64,000 nucleotides of DNA. It comes from Hirundichthys speculiger. Lineage: Eukaryota > Chordata > Actinopteri > Beloniformes > Exocoetidae. Within the stretch, counting starts at the first letter, position 1. The number at the start of each line of letters is the position of its first letter. This document shows, one piece after another, positions 10,359-21,928 of this stretch. Both the position numbers and the translations under genes were made by a program. The stretch spans positions 1 to 64,000 of the forward strand of contig JAGFBZ010000336.1 of the NCBI GenBank assembly GCA_018398805.1. The letters run 5' to 3'. Under the pieces are notes generated by a model that was not told the DNA's origin, did not search any database, and was given only the letters and a program-made list of their open reading frames with translations.

Positions 10359-12705
10359 AATTTACCTGACGGACATGATGAAAGAAGCTTTGAAAATGCC
10401 AGGAAGATTGTCATCGAGGAAATGAAGAAAAAAAAACCCAATGCCACTCTAGTCTAACAAATGATGGACCAAACATTCCCACTGCGGAGAAGGGAGATGG
10501 TGACACAGGAACCTGCTGTGAAGAGCACGGTTGAACGTTGGCCAGCACTTTTCACTGAGAGACAGGTAAGCTACTTGTTCGTTTTGGCCTGCCTTCCCCC
10601 ATTAAGTTTCCAGCAGATTAAATGTCAGTCAGAACATATTAATGCTGTGAGGCGGAATATTAAAACACATCATCCTCAAAAAATATCTCTTGCACTATAT
10701 ACAAATCAGTAAAATGTTTTCAATGTCAGTATGTGTACTAATGTTATCTGTTTAATAATATAAGTAGTAATGTATTATTCACCATAGTTTCATATGTTAA
10801 GCTCTTTAATTTTCTACAGTATTAACTGAATGACAGTCAACTTAATGTTTCTATCCCTCTCCCTCCTTCCACTCTCCATTTTTTCAGCTCTTTGCTGAGT
10901 TCAATTGTGTTGCCAGTAAGAACCTTGAAGGAGACTTCTATGAAGCCCTAGACCAACACACACCCCACGCTTCATCGAGCTTTTCAAGTCCAAAAAAAGA
11001 ACTACAGGACAAAAACTGACAGACTTGATGCAGCACATCAACTGTCTGGTAAGGATTTTGTCATTTACACTCCAGTAATAATGGGTGGTGGCAGTGCACC
11101 TTAGGCCTGTTTCACATACCAGTCCCACTGCCTTCCTCTCTGCTGTGCTGCGGCTGAGGAGAGCTAGCGAGACAGATGTATCCTTGGTGACCATACACTA
11201 AATCACTTCAATAATTAAATCATGCTTTTTAAAACCCTTTCACAACACTTATACCAGTTGTTGTGGACTACTCATCTCAACATGTTTTTGTTCAATTTCA
11301 ACAGGTTTGTATGTGTCTCTCAGTCTGTCATTCTTAGTAACAAGAAAGTCCAACAGTATGATAGTTTGCACATTTCAAGTGAGTGCTCAATGAAATGCAT
11401 GCACAATGGCATTTTCTTTTAACCCTCCTGTTTTCCTCATGGGTCAAGGAAGGAAGAAGAAGGAAGGAAAGAAAGTAAAAGTAAGAAGGATCAGAAAGGG
11501 ATGGTGGAGAGAAGAAAAGGAGAAAGGGAGGAAAGAAGGATGGAAAAGGGGAACAGATTGGATTGAGCAAGGAAGATGAAGGAAGGACCGAAGGAAGGAA
11601 GGAAGTGAAAAGGATGGTGGACAGAAGGAAGGGATAAAGGAAGGATGGAGGAAGAAAGGAAATGGAGAAAGAGGAGGAGGGAGGAAGGAAGGAAGGAGGG
11701 ATGTAGGAACAGTAGGAAAGGAGGAAAGAAGGACCAGTCAAAACAGATTGGGTCAGTTTGACCCAGGAGGAAAACAGGAGGGTTAAATTTAATTGAAATG
11801 TTGAGTTTGTATAAAATCAAAGAAAATATTTACAGGGATGTGGGATGTGTAAAATTAGTTATTTAAATCTTAGCAGTTATACTAAGAAGACTTAAAGCCC
11901 TGTCTCTATTATGAGGCTGCACTATTAGAGAAAATACAAAACAGTATATCAACACATCCCCCCACCCCCACCCCTCAAAATGCTACAAAGTTCCTAACTT
12001 GTATCTATTATCTCTGTATTTTTTGTCACCAGATGTGACGGCACTTCGCTCTGTTGTCCTCAGAGGCCTTCCTATTGTGCTTGGTGATGACTCCAGAGAG
12101 GTCTACAAGACTTGCTTTGTAAGTATCATATTGAAAGAAGAAAGAAACATATTGATCTCAAGTTACTGACAAATCATATTAGATACGTTTGATAGTGTTG
12201 TCAAATATTTAAAATACAGTTATTTTCAGTTGATCAGAATCAGGTGGATTCTAATCTCACTCATAAATGATCAGAATCCCTAAATGAGTACATAATGTAA
12301 TTAAATTAAGGATGTGAATTCCCCAATCTCACACTTCCAGTCTAGAGAACTTCCCAAAAGAAGACTAGATTCAAAAGGTAGTTGTGTGTACTTCTTTTGC
12401 AGGATACAGTGAAGGAAGAAGCACTCGCCTCAGTGACAGTTGGAGTGCTGACCGTGGTCAATGAAGATGCTCAGCAGCAGGGTCTAAATGCAGTGCACCT
12501 CCAGCCCATCTCCACTGCCATTATAGTTGAGGGAAGTACCATCATGGACAATGTTAGAGACTTTCCCCAGGCAGTCTGCCTCATGTTTGGGCTTATGTAT
12601 GCTCTTCACTTAGATTACCCAAAATGCATGGCGAACACAGTCAGATTCATTCACGCAGTCATGCTTGGATTGGGAAGCAAAAACACTCAAAACTGCTTAG
12701 TTTGA
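10359..12705 (+). pseudogene. SAMD3-like second gene of the CACTA-like element (broken)
   Basis: Four exon-like blocks with good splice sites match the C-terminal half of the fish family annotated as sterile alpha motif domain-containing protein 3-like: 10359-10565 (LPDGHDERSFENARKI, then LRRREMVTQEP and ERWPALFTERQ), 10888-11048 (LFAEFNCVAS), 12033-12118 (LRGLPIVLGDDSREVYKTCF) and 12403-12705 (VGVLTVVNED, QAVCLMFGLMYALHLDYPKC). Damage is an in-frame TAA at 10455-10457 and a one-base shift near 10970. I did not find the SAM domain itself upstream. The position inside the transposon, downstream of the transposase in the same orientation, suggests it is an accessory gene of the element rather than a host gene. 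What the protein does is not known to me. Confidence 0.6.
11419..11786. mobile_element. piggyBac-type MITE with a purine-rich core, inserted in the CACTA-like element
   Basis: TTAA at 11419-11422 and 11783-11786 border inverted ends (AACCCTCCTGTTTTCCTC on the left and its near complement on the right), the layout of a common fish piggyBac-derived MITE. The interior is almost wholly GGAA/GGAAGG-type purine repeat, about 300 bp, so the strand asymmetry is extreme. No coding capacity. Confidence 0.75.
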
Positions 12706-13939
12706 AAAACAAATTACTGGGGTAGGCAAGTTGATACAGTGGAAAAACCTTTTCCCCTCTTCAAAATAGAGTCCCAGATGTCCCAGTATTACCTGTATAA
12801 AAGAAAATTGACTTGAATTTACCCAAACCCCTTTGGTGTGAGCAACTTGACAAAAAGATTATATTTCATTCTCAATAGCAGACACGGAAATATCAGCAAT
12901 ATTAGTATGTCCACACTGCACAGGCATCTCACTTCACTTACAGCTCCTGTAAGATAATAATCCCAATAATTTAAAATGCCTACGCAGTGTTGATACACCA
13001 ATATTATTGTTTTAGCAATATCAATAGTTTCCTGTGTCTCATACCAAGAAAGAATTGTAACCTTGTTTTAAATAAATGTATGTGCTTTTTAAATGTATGT
13101 GCTTTTGTACAAGTAATGCCAACGCATCCAGGACTCTTATTTTGAAGACAGGAAGAACAGGGAATATTTGTTGTTTATGTGCATTTGTCATTATGTTCAG
13201 GTTGTTACTTTGCTCTTCAAAACGCATAGGCACCCAACATAACCCTAAGCTACAGAAGTAAAAATGATTAGTTCAGATTCTCTGAAAGAGTTTAGTTCTT
13301 AATAATAATATCCTCTCGCAATTATTTCAGGAACATCATTTTTTTTTATATGTTGTGCATTTTTGTTGAGAGGCTATTTCTTTGATATTTTTTCTTTTCT
13401 AAAACTGGAACATGTTCCCAGGTCAGTAACTATTTTTTAGTTCAATTGTTTGAGCTAATGTTTATTCAAAAAATGTAGTGGAAACTCAAAACTGACTTGT
13501 CCGGCTGAGAAGTTGTTTTCTGTTTTACAATACTGGACCAAACGATTATACTCGGTCTGCCTCGTATGTTGACATCTGTTGGCTGTTGCAGCAAGGCACA
13601 CCTGGATTAAATAGTTTGATGAATAAAAATTCATAAAAGAATGTTAAGGAGGTTTGTAATCAAACTATTGATTGTTTACTTTTATACTGAACATTAACAA
13701 AACACTCTTCAGCCTGTCAAGAGCCAATGTCTCTTGTTAAATGCATTGTTGAGCATTTTAAAATAAATTTTAATTCCACTGAGTTAATCCATTAAGTGTT
13801 CTCCATTCATTGTGTTTTTTAAATGAAATTAACATGTGCTGTTGTAATTCTTTTAGGTCAAGAAACTTTTAGCACAGAGCCAGGGATACCTTTATGAACC
13901 TGAATAAACAGATGCTGAACTTCATCAGATGGAGTTGGA

Positions 13940-14037
13940 ATGGGCAGAGAGAGAGAGAGGAAGGAAGGACAGAGAAGTGGTCCAAGCTGATGTTGGACCC
14001 ACAGCTGTAGCAGTGAGAGACAGTTGTGGGTCCAACT

Positions 14038-14086
<49 letters not shown>

Positions 14087-14093
14087 CCCCTCT
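13940..14093. repeat. Large imperfect hairpin with a CT microsatellite
   Basis: A GA-rich left arm, TTGGACCCACAGCTGT, a short loop, ACAGTTGTGGGTCCAA and a long CT repeat (about 14040-14092) are mutually complementary. The stem could therefore extend from the unique arms into the GA:CT repeats. Confidence 0.7.
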
Positions 14094-14403
14094 CTCCATT
14101 GTAAGGGAGAGAAAATAGTGCCAAGCGATTGTGAGGTCAGACTTTTTCGTGGACAATGGTTTTGTGATGCAAATGTTGCACTCTTGAACACATATTGATT
14201 TGAGAAGCAAAACGCTTTATTTTTATAACCTCAGCCAACTAGCTGAACTAGCCTCGTCAACGCCAAAACTAGGCCCATGTGTTTACTCTTTACACTAATT
14301 CTTACCTTGCTCCTTGAGTTGAACCCAAGTACAGTGGTCAAGTGTGGCTCTCACAAAGTTAGATTACATTAAGTTGACCTGAATATGATAGATGACAATT
14401 TAT

Positions 14404-14668
14404 GATAATTTGAGTACTCCATACTCAAAATAAACAAGTTACTCTAATCCAATTATTTAAGATAATTTGAGTACTGCAAACTCAAAATAAACAAGGTACT
14501 ATAATCCAATTATTTAAGATAATTTGAGTACTGCAAACTCAAAATAAACAAGGCACTATAATACAATTATTTAAGATAAATTGAGTACTGCAAACTCAAA
14601 ATAAACAAGTTACTATAACCCAATTATTTAGGTTAATTTAAGTACTGCACACTCACAATAATTAAGTA
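14404..14668 (+). repeat. 57-bp subterminal tandem repeats of the CACTA-like element
   Basis: About 4.6 copies of a 57-bp unit beginning GATAATTTGAGTACTGCAAA occur, spaced exactly 57 bp at 14404, 14461, 14518 and 14575, then a degraded copy. They lie 100 bp inside the right terminal repeat. In CACTA elements such repeats are transposase binding sites; here this is inferred. Confidence 0.8.
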
Positions 14669-15364
14669 AATCCAATGTAATTCATCTAAGTTTACATAAA
14701 TTACTTTTTGTGAGGCAGCAAGTTTGCATATTTTTTTTAAGTAAAGTCAACTTATTATATTTTACAGTGTAGTGTTTTGGTTGACTTGGCATTACTAAAG
14801 ACCTTTGGTGGTCGGGTTCAACGTAGTCTAAAATAAATAAATAAATGGGAATGACTGTGATTGTTAGATGTCCAGGAACTTCATTCAGATTGGTCAACCA
14901 TTTCCCTGCATGAGTCAATTTTCTCAAATTTAAAACTATCCCAAAATTCAAAATAAACTCATGCATAGATTGTAGATGTACATTTATATTGGCACAACAA
15001 TTCAAATCTAGTCAGTCTAAAAAGACTTGTTTCATTAAACTCTCTCACAGTACTTGAAGAAAACATGACGTTTCATTAACATGATCTTTGAGTTGCCCAT
15101 AGTATTGTTTTATTGTGTTTTAGTTCTTTTTTTTGTGTCCTTTAGTTTGCAGATTTGGGCGTCTGAAGTCACACCCAATTCAGAATCATTTGGTTCTAAA
15201 AATCTTTAGTTCATGCAGGAGGTCTGAGTTGGGGGGCTCTGTGACATCACAGACCCAGGTGAAGTTGAGTTATTCAGCTCTAGAGGCTAATTGCTAAAGA
15301 CACACAACCGTCTGAGAGAAGGAGCAGGCGTGGAGTGTCCCTGAGATATTCTGACTAAAACATG

Positions 15365-15817
15365 TCAATATATCAGCACCTGAGTAAATTGTTGTAACTT
15401 TTGAATGCAAGAGTTCTTAACAAGTTTATAACGATGAAATTTCTGATGGTCCTCAGAACGTTTTAGACTCAGAACAAGAGTCGGCTGGTTCTCATGGGAG
15501 CAGTTCCTGAACCAGACTATATATACTCCAGTTGATGGTTTACAGTCACAGTAGAGAGTGATGTTGTCTCCATGTTTGACCTCCAGCACTGATCCAGAAA
15601 TCACATAATGACAGCAGAAAACACCTCCTGGAATAGAAATGCATTTATAACAAGCACGTTACTGGCATTCAAGCATTTTAAAATGCAGCTCAGATGAACA
15701 AACCTAAACATGAAAACTCTAAATTATTTGTAGATAGTTCCTGGAAATTCTTACTGAAATGTGAAAAAAAGCAGAATTACCCAAGAGAACAGCCAGAATG
15801 ATCTGCAGTCCGTCCAT
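15365..15817 (-). pseudogene. Copy A: truncated Ig receptor family member
   Basis: Exon 1 (15781-15817, 37 bp) encodes MDGLQIILAVLLG, with donor GTAATT. Exon 2 (acceptor at 15628, coding to the TGA at 15365) continues in frame to give a signal peptide and the first half of the V domain (GDNITLYCDC, VWFRNCSHENQP). It then runs out of homology at about residue 85 and stops. The F-strand YYC half, transmembrane and tail exons are missing. About 600 bp further on lies the right end of the CACTA-like element, so the 3' part of the gene may have been lost when that region was rearranged. The promoter block is still intact, so a short secreted half-domain could be made, but I regard it as a pseudogene. 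Confidence 0.7.
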
Positions 15818-15910
15818 GACTGATGGTGTCCTGAACATGAAAGCAGCTCGGTTTTACAATCAGATCTTATCATCTACGCAGTCCTTTCAGCTGAAGGAGA
15901 GGCAGCTGCT

Positions 15911-15920
15911 GATTGGCTGG
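15911..15920 (-). promoter_or_regulatory. CCAAT box of copy A
   Basis: GATTGGCTGG on the plus strand (CCAGCCAATC on the coding strand), 94 bp from the ATG. The same block at the same spacing precedes genes B, C and D. Confidence 0.65.
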
Positions 15921-15999
15921 TGCAACGGAAAGTTTTATTCTGTGATTGTTGCTTTGACTGAAGTGTAACATGATGGGTTTGAGGAGAAGTAACTATGAA

Positions 16000-17419
16000 A
16001 TTTTATGAGGATTGTACATTAAAACTTTCTTCGTGTTAAGCTCCAGTTGATGATCCTCTGACTTGATCATGTACATTTTCCTTTTTGTCATCACAGACAA
16101 TATTGTTTTACAAAAAAATGCTTTCTATGCACTTGTAGTCTACACAGTATAGATGATGTTGGAGAAATTCTGTGTTTCATTTGATTCAAAATAATGAATT
16201 TATGGTCATCTTCCAGAGAAGTCTAGAATATGTGGACTTAACTGGACTTTTATTTCTAAACTCCTCAGAGACCTTCACCATCACTTTTACTGTCCTTTAA
16301 GGCTCCAAAACACACTGTTATCAGTGTTGGTCTGAATAAAATCCACCAACTGTAAAATCAGATATATTATCAATTCTCTCCATTTGAGTTGTCTAAATGC
16401 CTACTGTAAAGACACTGAGCTGCTGTCAGGGGCTCTGGCTTATTAGATTTTCGAGTCAACAAGCAGGCGAAAAATTAGAAGCGAAAAATTAGTGCTAAAT
16501 TAGCGGACTCCACTCTGTCTGAAAGAAGCATCACTGTTGAATGTATTTCCAGTACAGCTCTTAACTGGTTAACATCCGATTTGAGTCTTATGAGCGTCTT
16601 ACATCAGATTTTCAGGTAAACCCAGCAGCCCTCTGACTCTGCGTGGATTAGCAGCAGACCCTGTCAGCATGCATCAATTCTATGGACAACAACAAAGCGA
16701 CCGTACAGAAACAGAGGAGTTGATTGAAGCAATGGCAGTCGGGGGACAGGAAAGATCTGCTCAGGCATTTGTGAAAAAATCACAGAGGAAAAGATTGATT
16801 CCTGCCTCCAAGTTGTGCATGTTTGGTGACTTCCAAGAGTGCAACCCTTCCCTCATGGGAACGAGCACTGGCATTGTAGCGATGAAAAACACTTGTCTGA
16901 AATGTTCCAGAGAGTACGGTGATCAAGAACATGAACCTTCCTTCTCATTAGCTCTGGACATGCAGAGTTTATAGACTCCTGGTCCCTCATCATCTACATT
17001 ATCTAAACACTTGATCCTGTTTATGGTCATTGTGGGGTCTGGAAACTCCAGACTACCATTAGGTGTGAGGTTGTGTGGAGAGAAAAAATAAAAATGTAAC
17101 AACAATCCTGTACTAGTGTGCACGTATAAGGGAGAATGTTATGAATATAATAACTTTTTCTGTGCTTGAGAGCAGGGAGGTCATTAGAAAATACAGAAAA
17201 GCATATGAAGCTTGATTTCTTTGCTCAGCCTTTATAGATGGGAGGATCACCTGCAGCTGCTACCTACTGCAGATTCACTGGTTTTGTAATTTCTGTTAGA
17301 AGATCCCCTCAAATGACAGATCTGATTGCATCGTGACATGCAGCTCCTCTGGGAATGTATTTAGAAAAGGCCCAGTGTGTCTTTGAAAAAAGAAAAGAAA
17401 AAAGAAAATTCCAGACACC
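16000..17419. other. Intergenic DNA between copy A and gene B
   Basis: An open frame of 101 codons on the plus strand at 16669-16974 (starting MHQFYGQQQSDRTE) has no similarity I recognise and no splice context, so I do not call it a gene. The rest shows nothing identifiable. Confidence 0.4.
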
Positions 17420-17425
17420 TTTATT
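17420..17425 (-). terminator. Polyadenylation signal of gene B
   Basis: AATAAA on the minus strand, 187 bp beyond the stop codon of gene B. Gene C has one at nearly the same distance. Confidence 0.6.
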
Positions 17426-17611
17426 ATAGTCAAAACACACTAAAAAACAAGATAAAATATCAGAAGATCAAAAGTGAATAAAAAGAAAAGATAAACAGAT
17501 TTGTGGACATGATGCGTACACATTTTTCATTTGATGTCATCTTTGAAGGGACAAGATAAAAGCACATTTATCAATAATATTTCAGCATCATTCTACGTTG
17601 AATCTGAATCT

Positions 17612-19998
17612 CTAGTCCTGAGAGACGTTGATGGCAGAATAAGTGCTGAAGTCTGAACTCTGGATCGTCCTCTTCCTCTTCGGTGTCTGTGGTGCCTGAT
17701 GGATTTCCAGGGCAGTGTAACACATGTCTTCATCCTAAGATTTGACATTTCTTATGAAGCATCAGGACCACGTAGTTTTGAAATGAATCATCAGTGCATC
17801 AGTTAGACAACAAGAGACATTAGTGTCACGGGAAACTACAAAACCGAGGATGTAGTCAGCTAGTAACAGAACACAGATCACCTCGACTGTTTTTACGCTG
17901 AATGTTAACAATGAGAAAAGTGAGTCCGTATACATGTTGGTTAATGTGCTGCTGTTACTTACATGTGTTGGTCCTGTTTGACTCCTCGTGTGAAGCCTCC
18001 TTTCATCATCCCTAGATCTCGTTTCTATAGTAATGAAAACGCAAATGATATTAACGTCAAAACTGAACAACACATCTGGATGGTGAACTGAAGCTCAAAC
18101 ATGATCTGAGGGGAAAATACACTGATACAGCCGATACCTGTTTTCTGGCAAACCCAGTAAACCAGAAGGGATGAAAGCAGGGAAGAGAGAAGAGAAACGG
18201 TTGGACACAGAGAGAAGAGCAGCTTCCAGCACGAACCACAGTCCTGCAGAGTCTGGTTCACATCTGGATGAAGATCACTGGAGTCTGATGGAACAGGAAG
18301 TTGGAGAAGATCTTTGTAAATAAAATGCTTTTGAGCTGATCTTTTATACAATAATGTAGCGTGTAGTGAACAGTGTTGAGGTTTTTCTAATTAATGATTA
18401 GGACCAAACACAAGTCTTTAACTCTTTGGCTGATCTGTTGACATGTTGATTAAGATGTTAGCGATGCACACATGAAGTCCTTCCAGCAGGAAACCAGCTT
18501 CACCTCATGATGCTCCAAGCCACGTACAGTGCCTTGCAAAAGTGTTCGACCCCCTTGAAATTTTCAACCTTTTGCCACATATCAGGCTTCAAACAAAAAG
18601 ATACAAAATTTAAATATTTTTGTCAAGAATCAACAACAAGTGAGACACAATCGTGAAGCGGAACAAAATTTATTGGCTATTTCAAACTTTTTATACAAAT
18701 AAAAAACTGAAAAGTGGGGCGTGCAATATTATTTGGTTCCTTTACTTTCAGTGCAGCAAACTGACTCCAGTGAGGATCAGTTCAGTGAGGATCTCTGAAT
18801 GATCCAATGATCCAAAATGTTGAAAAGTTCAAGGGGGGCGAATATTTTCACAAGGCACTGTATGTGGAGTTTGAGACGGAAGAAGCTTCCTTCAGCCTTT
18901 ATTTAACCTGTCAGGAGCTTCTAATGACTAAAACCATCCAGAGGTCTCACAGTGGTTTAAGACCACAGACCACGACTAAAGACTTGAGCAAAGAAAACAA
19001 AAATCGCTTCATTTTTCTGAGGATTTATGGGGGGGGAAGTAATATAAAAGTTTTAACTTAATGTATTTCTTTATTTAGATTTTAAAAATGAAATTACAGA
19101 TATGCACAAAATTAATTTCAATGACATAAAACAAGATATTCCAACCTTTTATGCGTTAACTCAACCAATTCAGTCTTTGTACTTTAAGCAAAGAGGTGCA
19201 GTTAGTGATTCTTTTGAGAATTAAAAATATAAATTCTGTTCACATTTACAGTGCCTTGCTGTAAATGTTAATTTTTTACCAATGAATTAATCTTTGCTTG
19301 AAATTTTGGTAAAATAGAGTTTTAACAGTAGAGCTTAAGAAGAAATTTGGCATTTAAATCTTTAAAACTAGATTTCAATTATCATGTAGATGTGAATAGA
19401 TCAGTATTAGAGAACATTGTATTACGTAGAATATCATTGTTCACGATGGCAAAAAATAATTATAAGTACTCACCAACTATGATTTTTGTTGTGACGTTGG
19501 CGTATCTGTTCTGGGAAAATAACTTAACTTTGTCTTCCACCTTCACCTCTTTAGCTCCACAGTAGTAGAAACCCTCATCAGAACCAGAGATGTTCACGAT
19601 CGACAGGTCATAAGAAGCAGAAGAAACGTTCTTCACAAACTCAAAACGGGGAGGTTTCTGAGGGTTATTCCAGTTATGAGGCTTTACGCTCAGAACGAGG
19701 GAAGGCTGGTTCTGATGGGAACAGTTCCTGAACCAGTATATATATTCTCCGGTCTGTTGTCTGCTGTCACAGAAGAGAGTGATGTTTTCTCCAGGTCTGA
19801 CTGTCCGTTCCAACAGTGATCCAGAAATCCAGTGGCTGCGGGAAACATCTGGAACAGGAATACACTCATAAAAGCGTATTTCAGGATGTTTAATCAAAGT
19901 CTATGCCAAACAGAAAGAAAGGGAAAAAAAAGTGAAAAAGACAGAGAAAGAGGAGATTTACCTAAGAGGACGAGTAGAGTAATCTGCAGTCTGTCCAT
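17612..19998 (-). CDS. Gene B: single V-Ig-domain type I membrane receptor with ITIM tail
   Basis: Five exons join in phase: 19962-19998, 19474-19848, 18138-18284, 17963-18024 and 17612-17734 (744 bp, 247 aa), all with GT-AG borders. Order: signal peptide (MDRLQITLLVLL); V-type Ig domain about residues 25-137 (FCDS B strand, WFRNCSHQNQP, DLSIVNISGSDEGFYYCG); stalk with DVNQTLQDCGSCW; one hydrophobic transmembrane helix (LLFSLCPTVSLLSSLLSSLL); 62-residue cytoplasmic tail. The tail holds STYSAI, a canonical ITIM, and MCYTAL, which has Met where the consensus wants S/I/V/L. Likely role: an inhibitory cell-surface receptor on leukocytes that recruits SH2 phosphatases. Ligand unknown. The family resembles fish innate Ig receptors (NITR/DICP/CD300-like) but I cannot name it. 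A Tc1 derivative sits in the intron before the transmembrane exon. No stop or frameshift was seen. Confidence 0.8.
18525..18862. mobile_element. Tc1/mariner deletion derivative in an intron of gene B
   Basis: It begins TACAGTGCCTTGCAAAAGTG and ends with CACAAGGCACTGTA, inverted ends with TA borders. This is the end sequence of a widespread fish Tc1 family. The 338-bp interior has no transposase frame. It lies between the Ig and transmembrane exons of gene B. Confidence 0.85.
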
Positions 19999-20090
19999 GA
20001 CTGATGCTGAATCTGAAAGCACTTTCACAGGTTTTGCTAGCGGATGTTATAACCTGTGTAGCTTTTTCCATTGCAGGACATGTAGCTGTT

Positions 20091-20100
20091 GATTGGCTGG
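20091..20100 (-). promoter_or_regulatory. CCAAT box of gene B
   Basis: GATTGGCTGG on the plus strand, 93 bp from the gene B ATG. A GTAGCTGTT block lies next to it, as in gene C. Confidence 0.7.
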
Positions 20101-20329
20101 TTGAACGGAACGTTTTTCTCTGTGGTTGTTCTGAAGGGTGCACACTACAACATGCAACTTTTTTTTTCTTTAAAAAAAATTCATGAAGGCACAGGACTAA
20201 TTCAGCAGCTGTGTTGAATGTCTCTTTTTCTTTCTTTTTAGGGTTTTCTACCGTGGATTATCTGCTTCTATCTTACCTGGTCTTCTTCATCTTCCTCTGT
20301 CACACCAACCTACTGCATTGTATTCCTTC

Positions 20330-20700
20330 ACCACGTAGCAGAAATACCCTCCTTGGTCCCCTGCTTTATTTCCTCCCTGGCAGATCCGTCTGCAGCATCT
20401 GTCCAGCATCTGTCTGCATTTAATACCCCTCTATGTGATCAAACCAAAACCAATCCATCAAACCTTCTTCTCTCTAGAGTATTCCTCCACCCTCCAGGTT
20501 TTCTTCCACCTGTCCTCACCACAGATCACAATGTCATTTGCAAACATCACGGTCTCAGCTGATCCATCACCGTGGCAAACAAGAAGAGGCTCAGGATCGT
20601 TCCTTGATGCACTCCCACTTTTACCTGAAACGACTCCATTATTACAAACAAACCTTGAACCAGGGTACCATTTGTATCGCACCACTGGTAGGTGTCTTCA
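20330..20700 (-). mobile_element. RTE-type LINE reverse-transcriptase fragment (dead)
   Basis: On the minus strand, pieces of a reverse-transcriptase palm are readable across frames: a GVHQG-type stretch, then MFANDIVICGED, which corresponds to the FADDIVICSE motif around the catalytic aspartates, here with one Asp changed to Asn. The frame changes at least once. About 370 bp remain. Confidence 0.65.
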
Positions 20701-20760
20701 AAACCTCTTAATAATAAGTGAAAGACAAATATTTAACACTATCATGATTATTTGTGTATT

Positions 20761-21928
20761 TTTTTTAGAAGTTTAATATATTTCTCTTTATAACAGATAG
20801 AAGTGCTATATTTTTAAATCTCTCCTGAGCTTTCTGTTTTGTTGTTTTTCTTTTCTTTGAGTACTCACGATCTCAACTAACAACAAAGAAAAGTTCATCT
20901 GGGCTCTAAATACTCGACGTCTGACAGATTCTATCATCGTCATCACCCCATCTTCTGCTTTTAAGGTTCTGAAATACCAGGAGTGTCAAGAAATAACAGC
21001 TTGAACCCAAAAACAAAACAAACAAAAAAAAAAATCAAAAAGGTATTTATTATCAGTAGTAAAATCAGTCCTCGGTTAGTAATTATTTGACTCTATACTC
21101 AGGCAGTGGTATTTAATCAATAGTCACTTGGTACTAAGGGGTATAACGTGTGGTCTTCTGTTGTTGAAGCTCATTTCAGAGATTCAGAGATTTCCTTCAG
21201 AGATGATCTTCTGCCTACTTCAGCTGTAACGACTGGTTATTTCCTGCTGCCTTCTCATCATGTCAGCCTTTCTGAACATCCTTCTTTGGTCTCAGGCATC
21301 AACACGGCATTTTTGTCCAGAGAAATCCGCCTAATCAGCTCCAGCTGTGTAACTGCAATGTAAATGTTCTTCATCTTCAACATGCACAGAGAACCGTGGC
21401 CCATGAAACCGAGATCTCATCGAGAAGCTCTTTCCGCTAATCTCTGAAACTGTGTGAGCGGCTGTTTTCTGTTGTGGGTTTCCTGAGCGTTTCATCACTC
21501 AAAGTGGTCGAGGTTTGTTCAGCTTTCTTTTTGGCCTGTTCTGGCTCATATACTGCTGCTGTTCTATTTCAGTCTAAAACAGCGACAAACCGCCACCGCG
21601 TAACAGGAAAAAAAACAGCAATGTATGAGAAGAAAACTGTCTGAGAGCCGCTCATACTCTGGAAATGTTTTACAGGTGATAAAATGCACTTTTTTTGATG
21701 GACTTCACGTGAGTCTAAAGTCTGAAGCTTTTCTTTTTGCTTGATCGCTTGGGTTCAGTACCAGGACTTTCAGTTTTACTTCTGATCTTAAAAACTGATC
21801 ATCAAGATCTGTTTTCTCCTGACTGAACCATAGAAAACTTACTGCTATTCATAACCTGATAATCAAATTAAAGACATTAAAGCAGATGACATAAAGCAGT
21901 GTGTCATGTGTCATCTATGCAGATGACA
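20761..21928. other. Intergenic DNA up to the BEL/Pao element
   Basis: Several stretches (about 21130-21420) look like an old repeat, but I could not assign them. No exon was recognised. Confidence 0.4.

Larger units (their letters stand above)
5936..14769 (+). mobile_element. CACTA/EnSpm-like DNA transposon carrying two genes (about 8.8 kb)
   Basis: Both ends read CACTGTAAA facing inward (5936-5944 and 14761-14769). Each is bordered directly by TA (5934-5935 and 14770-14771), a 2-bp target duplication. The 3' end has tandem 57-bp subterminal repeats, a typical CACTA-superfamily trait. Inside, all on the plus strand, are a GC-rich likely promoter, a short 5' exon, a zinc-finger transposase-like gene and a multi-exon SAMD3-like gene. 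A piggyBac-type MITE has inserted at 11419-11786. Both genes are damaged, so this copy is not autonomous. Superfamily assignment rests on terminal sequence, duplication length, subterminal repeats and the transposase-like protein. Confidence 0.75.

Noticed and set aside
11334..11820. Serine/proline/phenylalanine-rich frames opposite the purine repeat
   Set aside because: They are the low-complexity translation of the GGAA repeat inside a MITE.
15230..15262. CTGTGACATCACAGACCCAGGT block shared with 51054-51078
   Set aside because: Short palindromic TGACATCACA-type match in the intron or 3' region of family copies; explained by duplication of the locus and too short for separate annotation.
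16669..16974. 101-codon plus-strand frame between copy A and gene B
   Set aside because: Not recognised, no splice partners or family similarity seen; kept only as a note.
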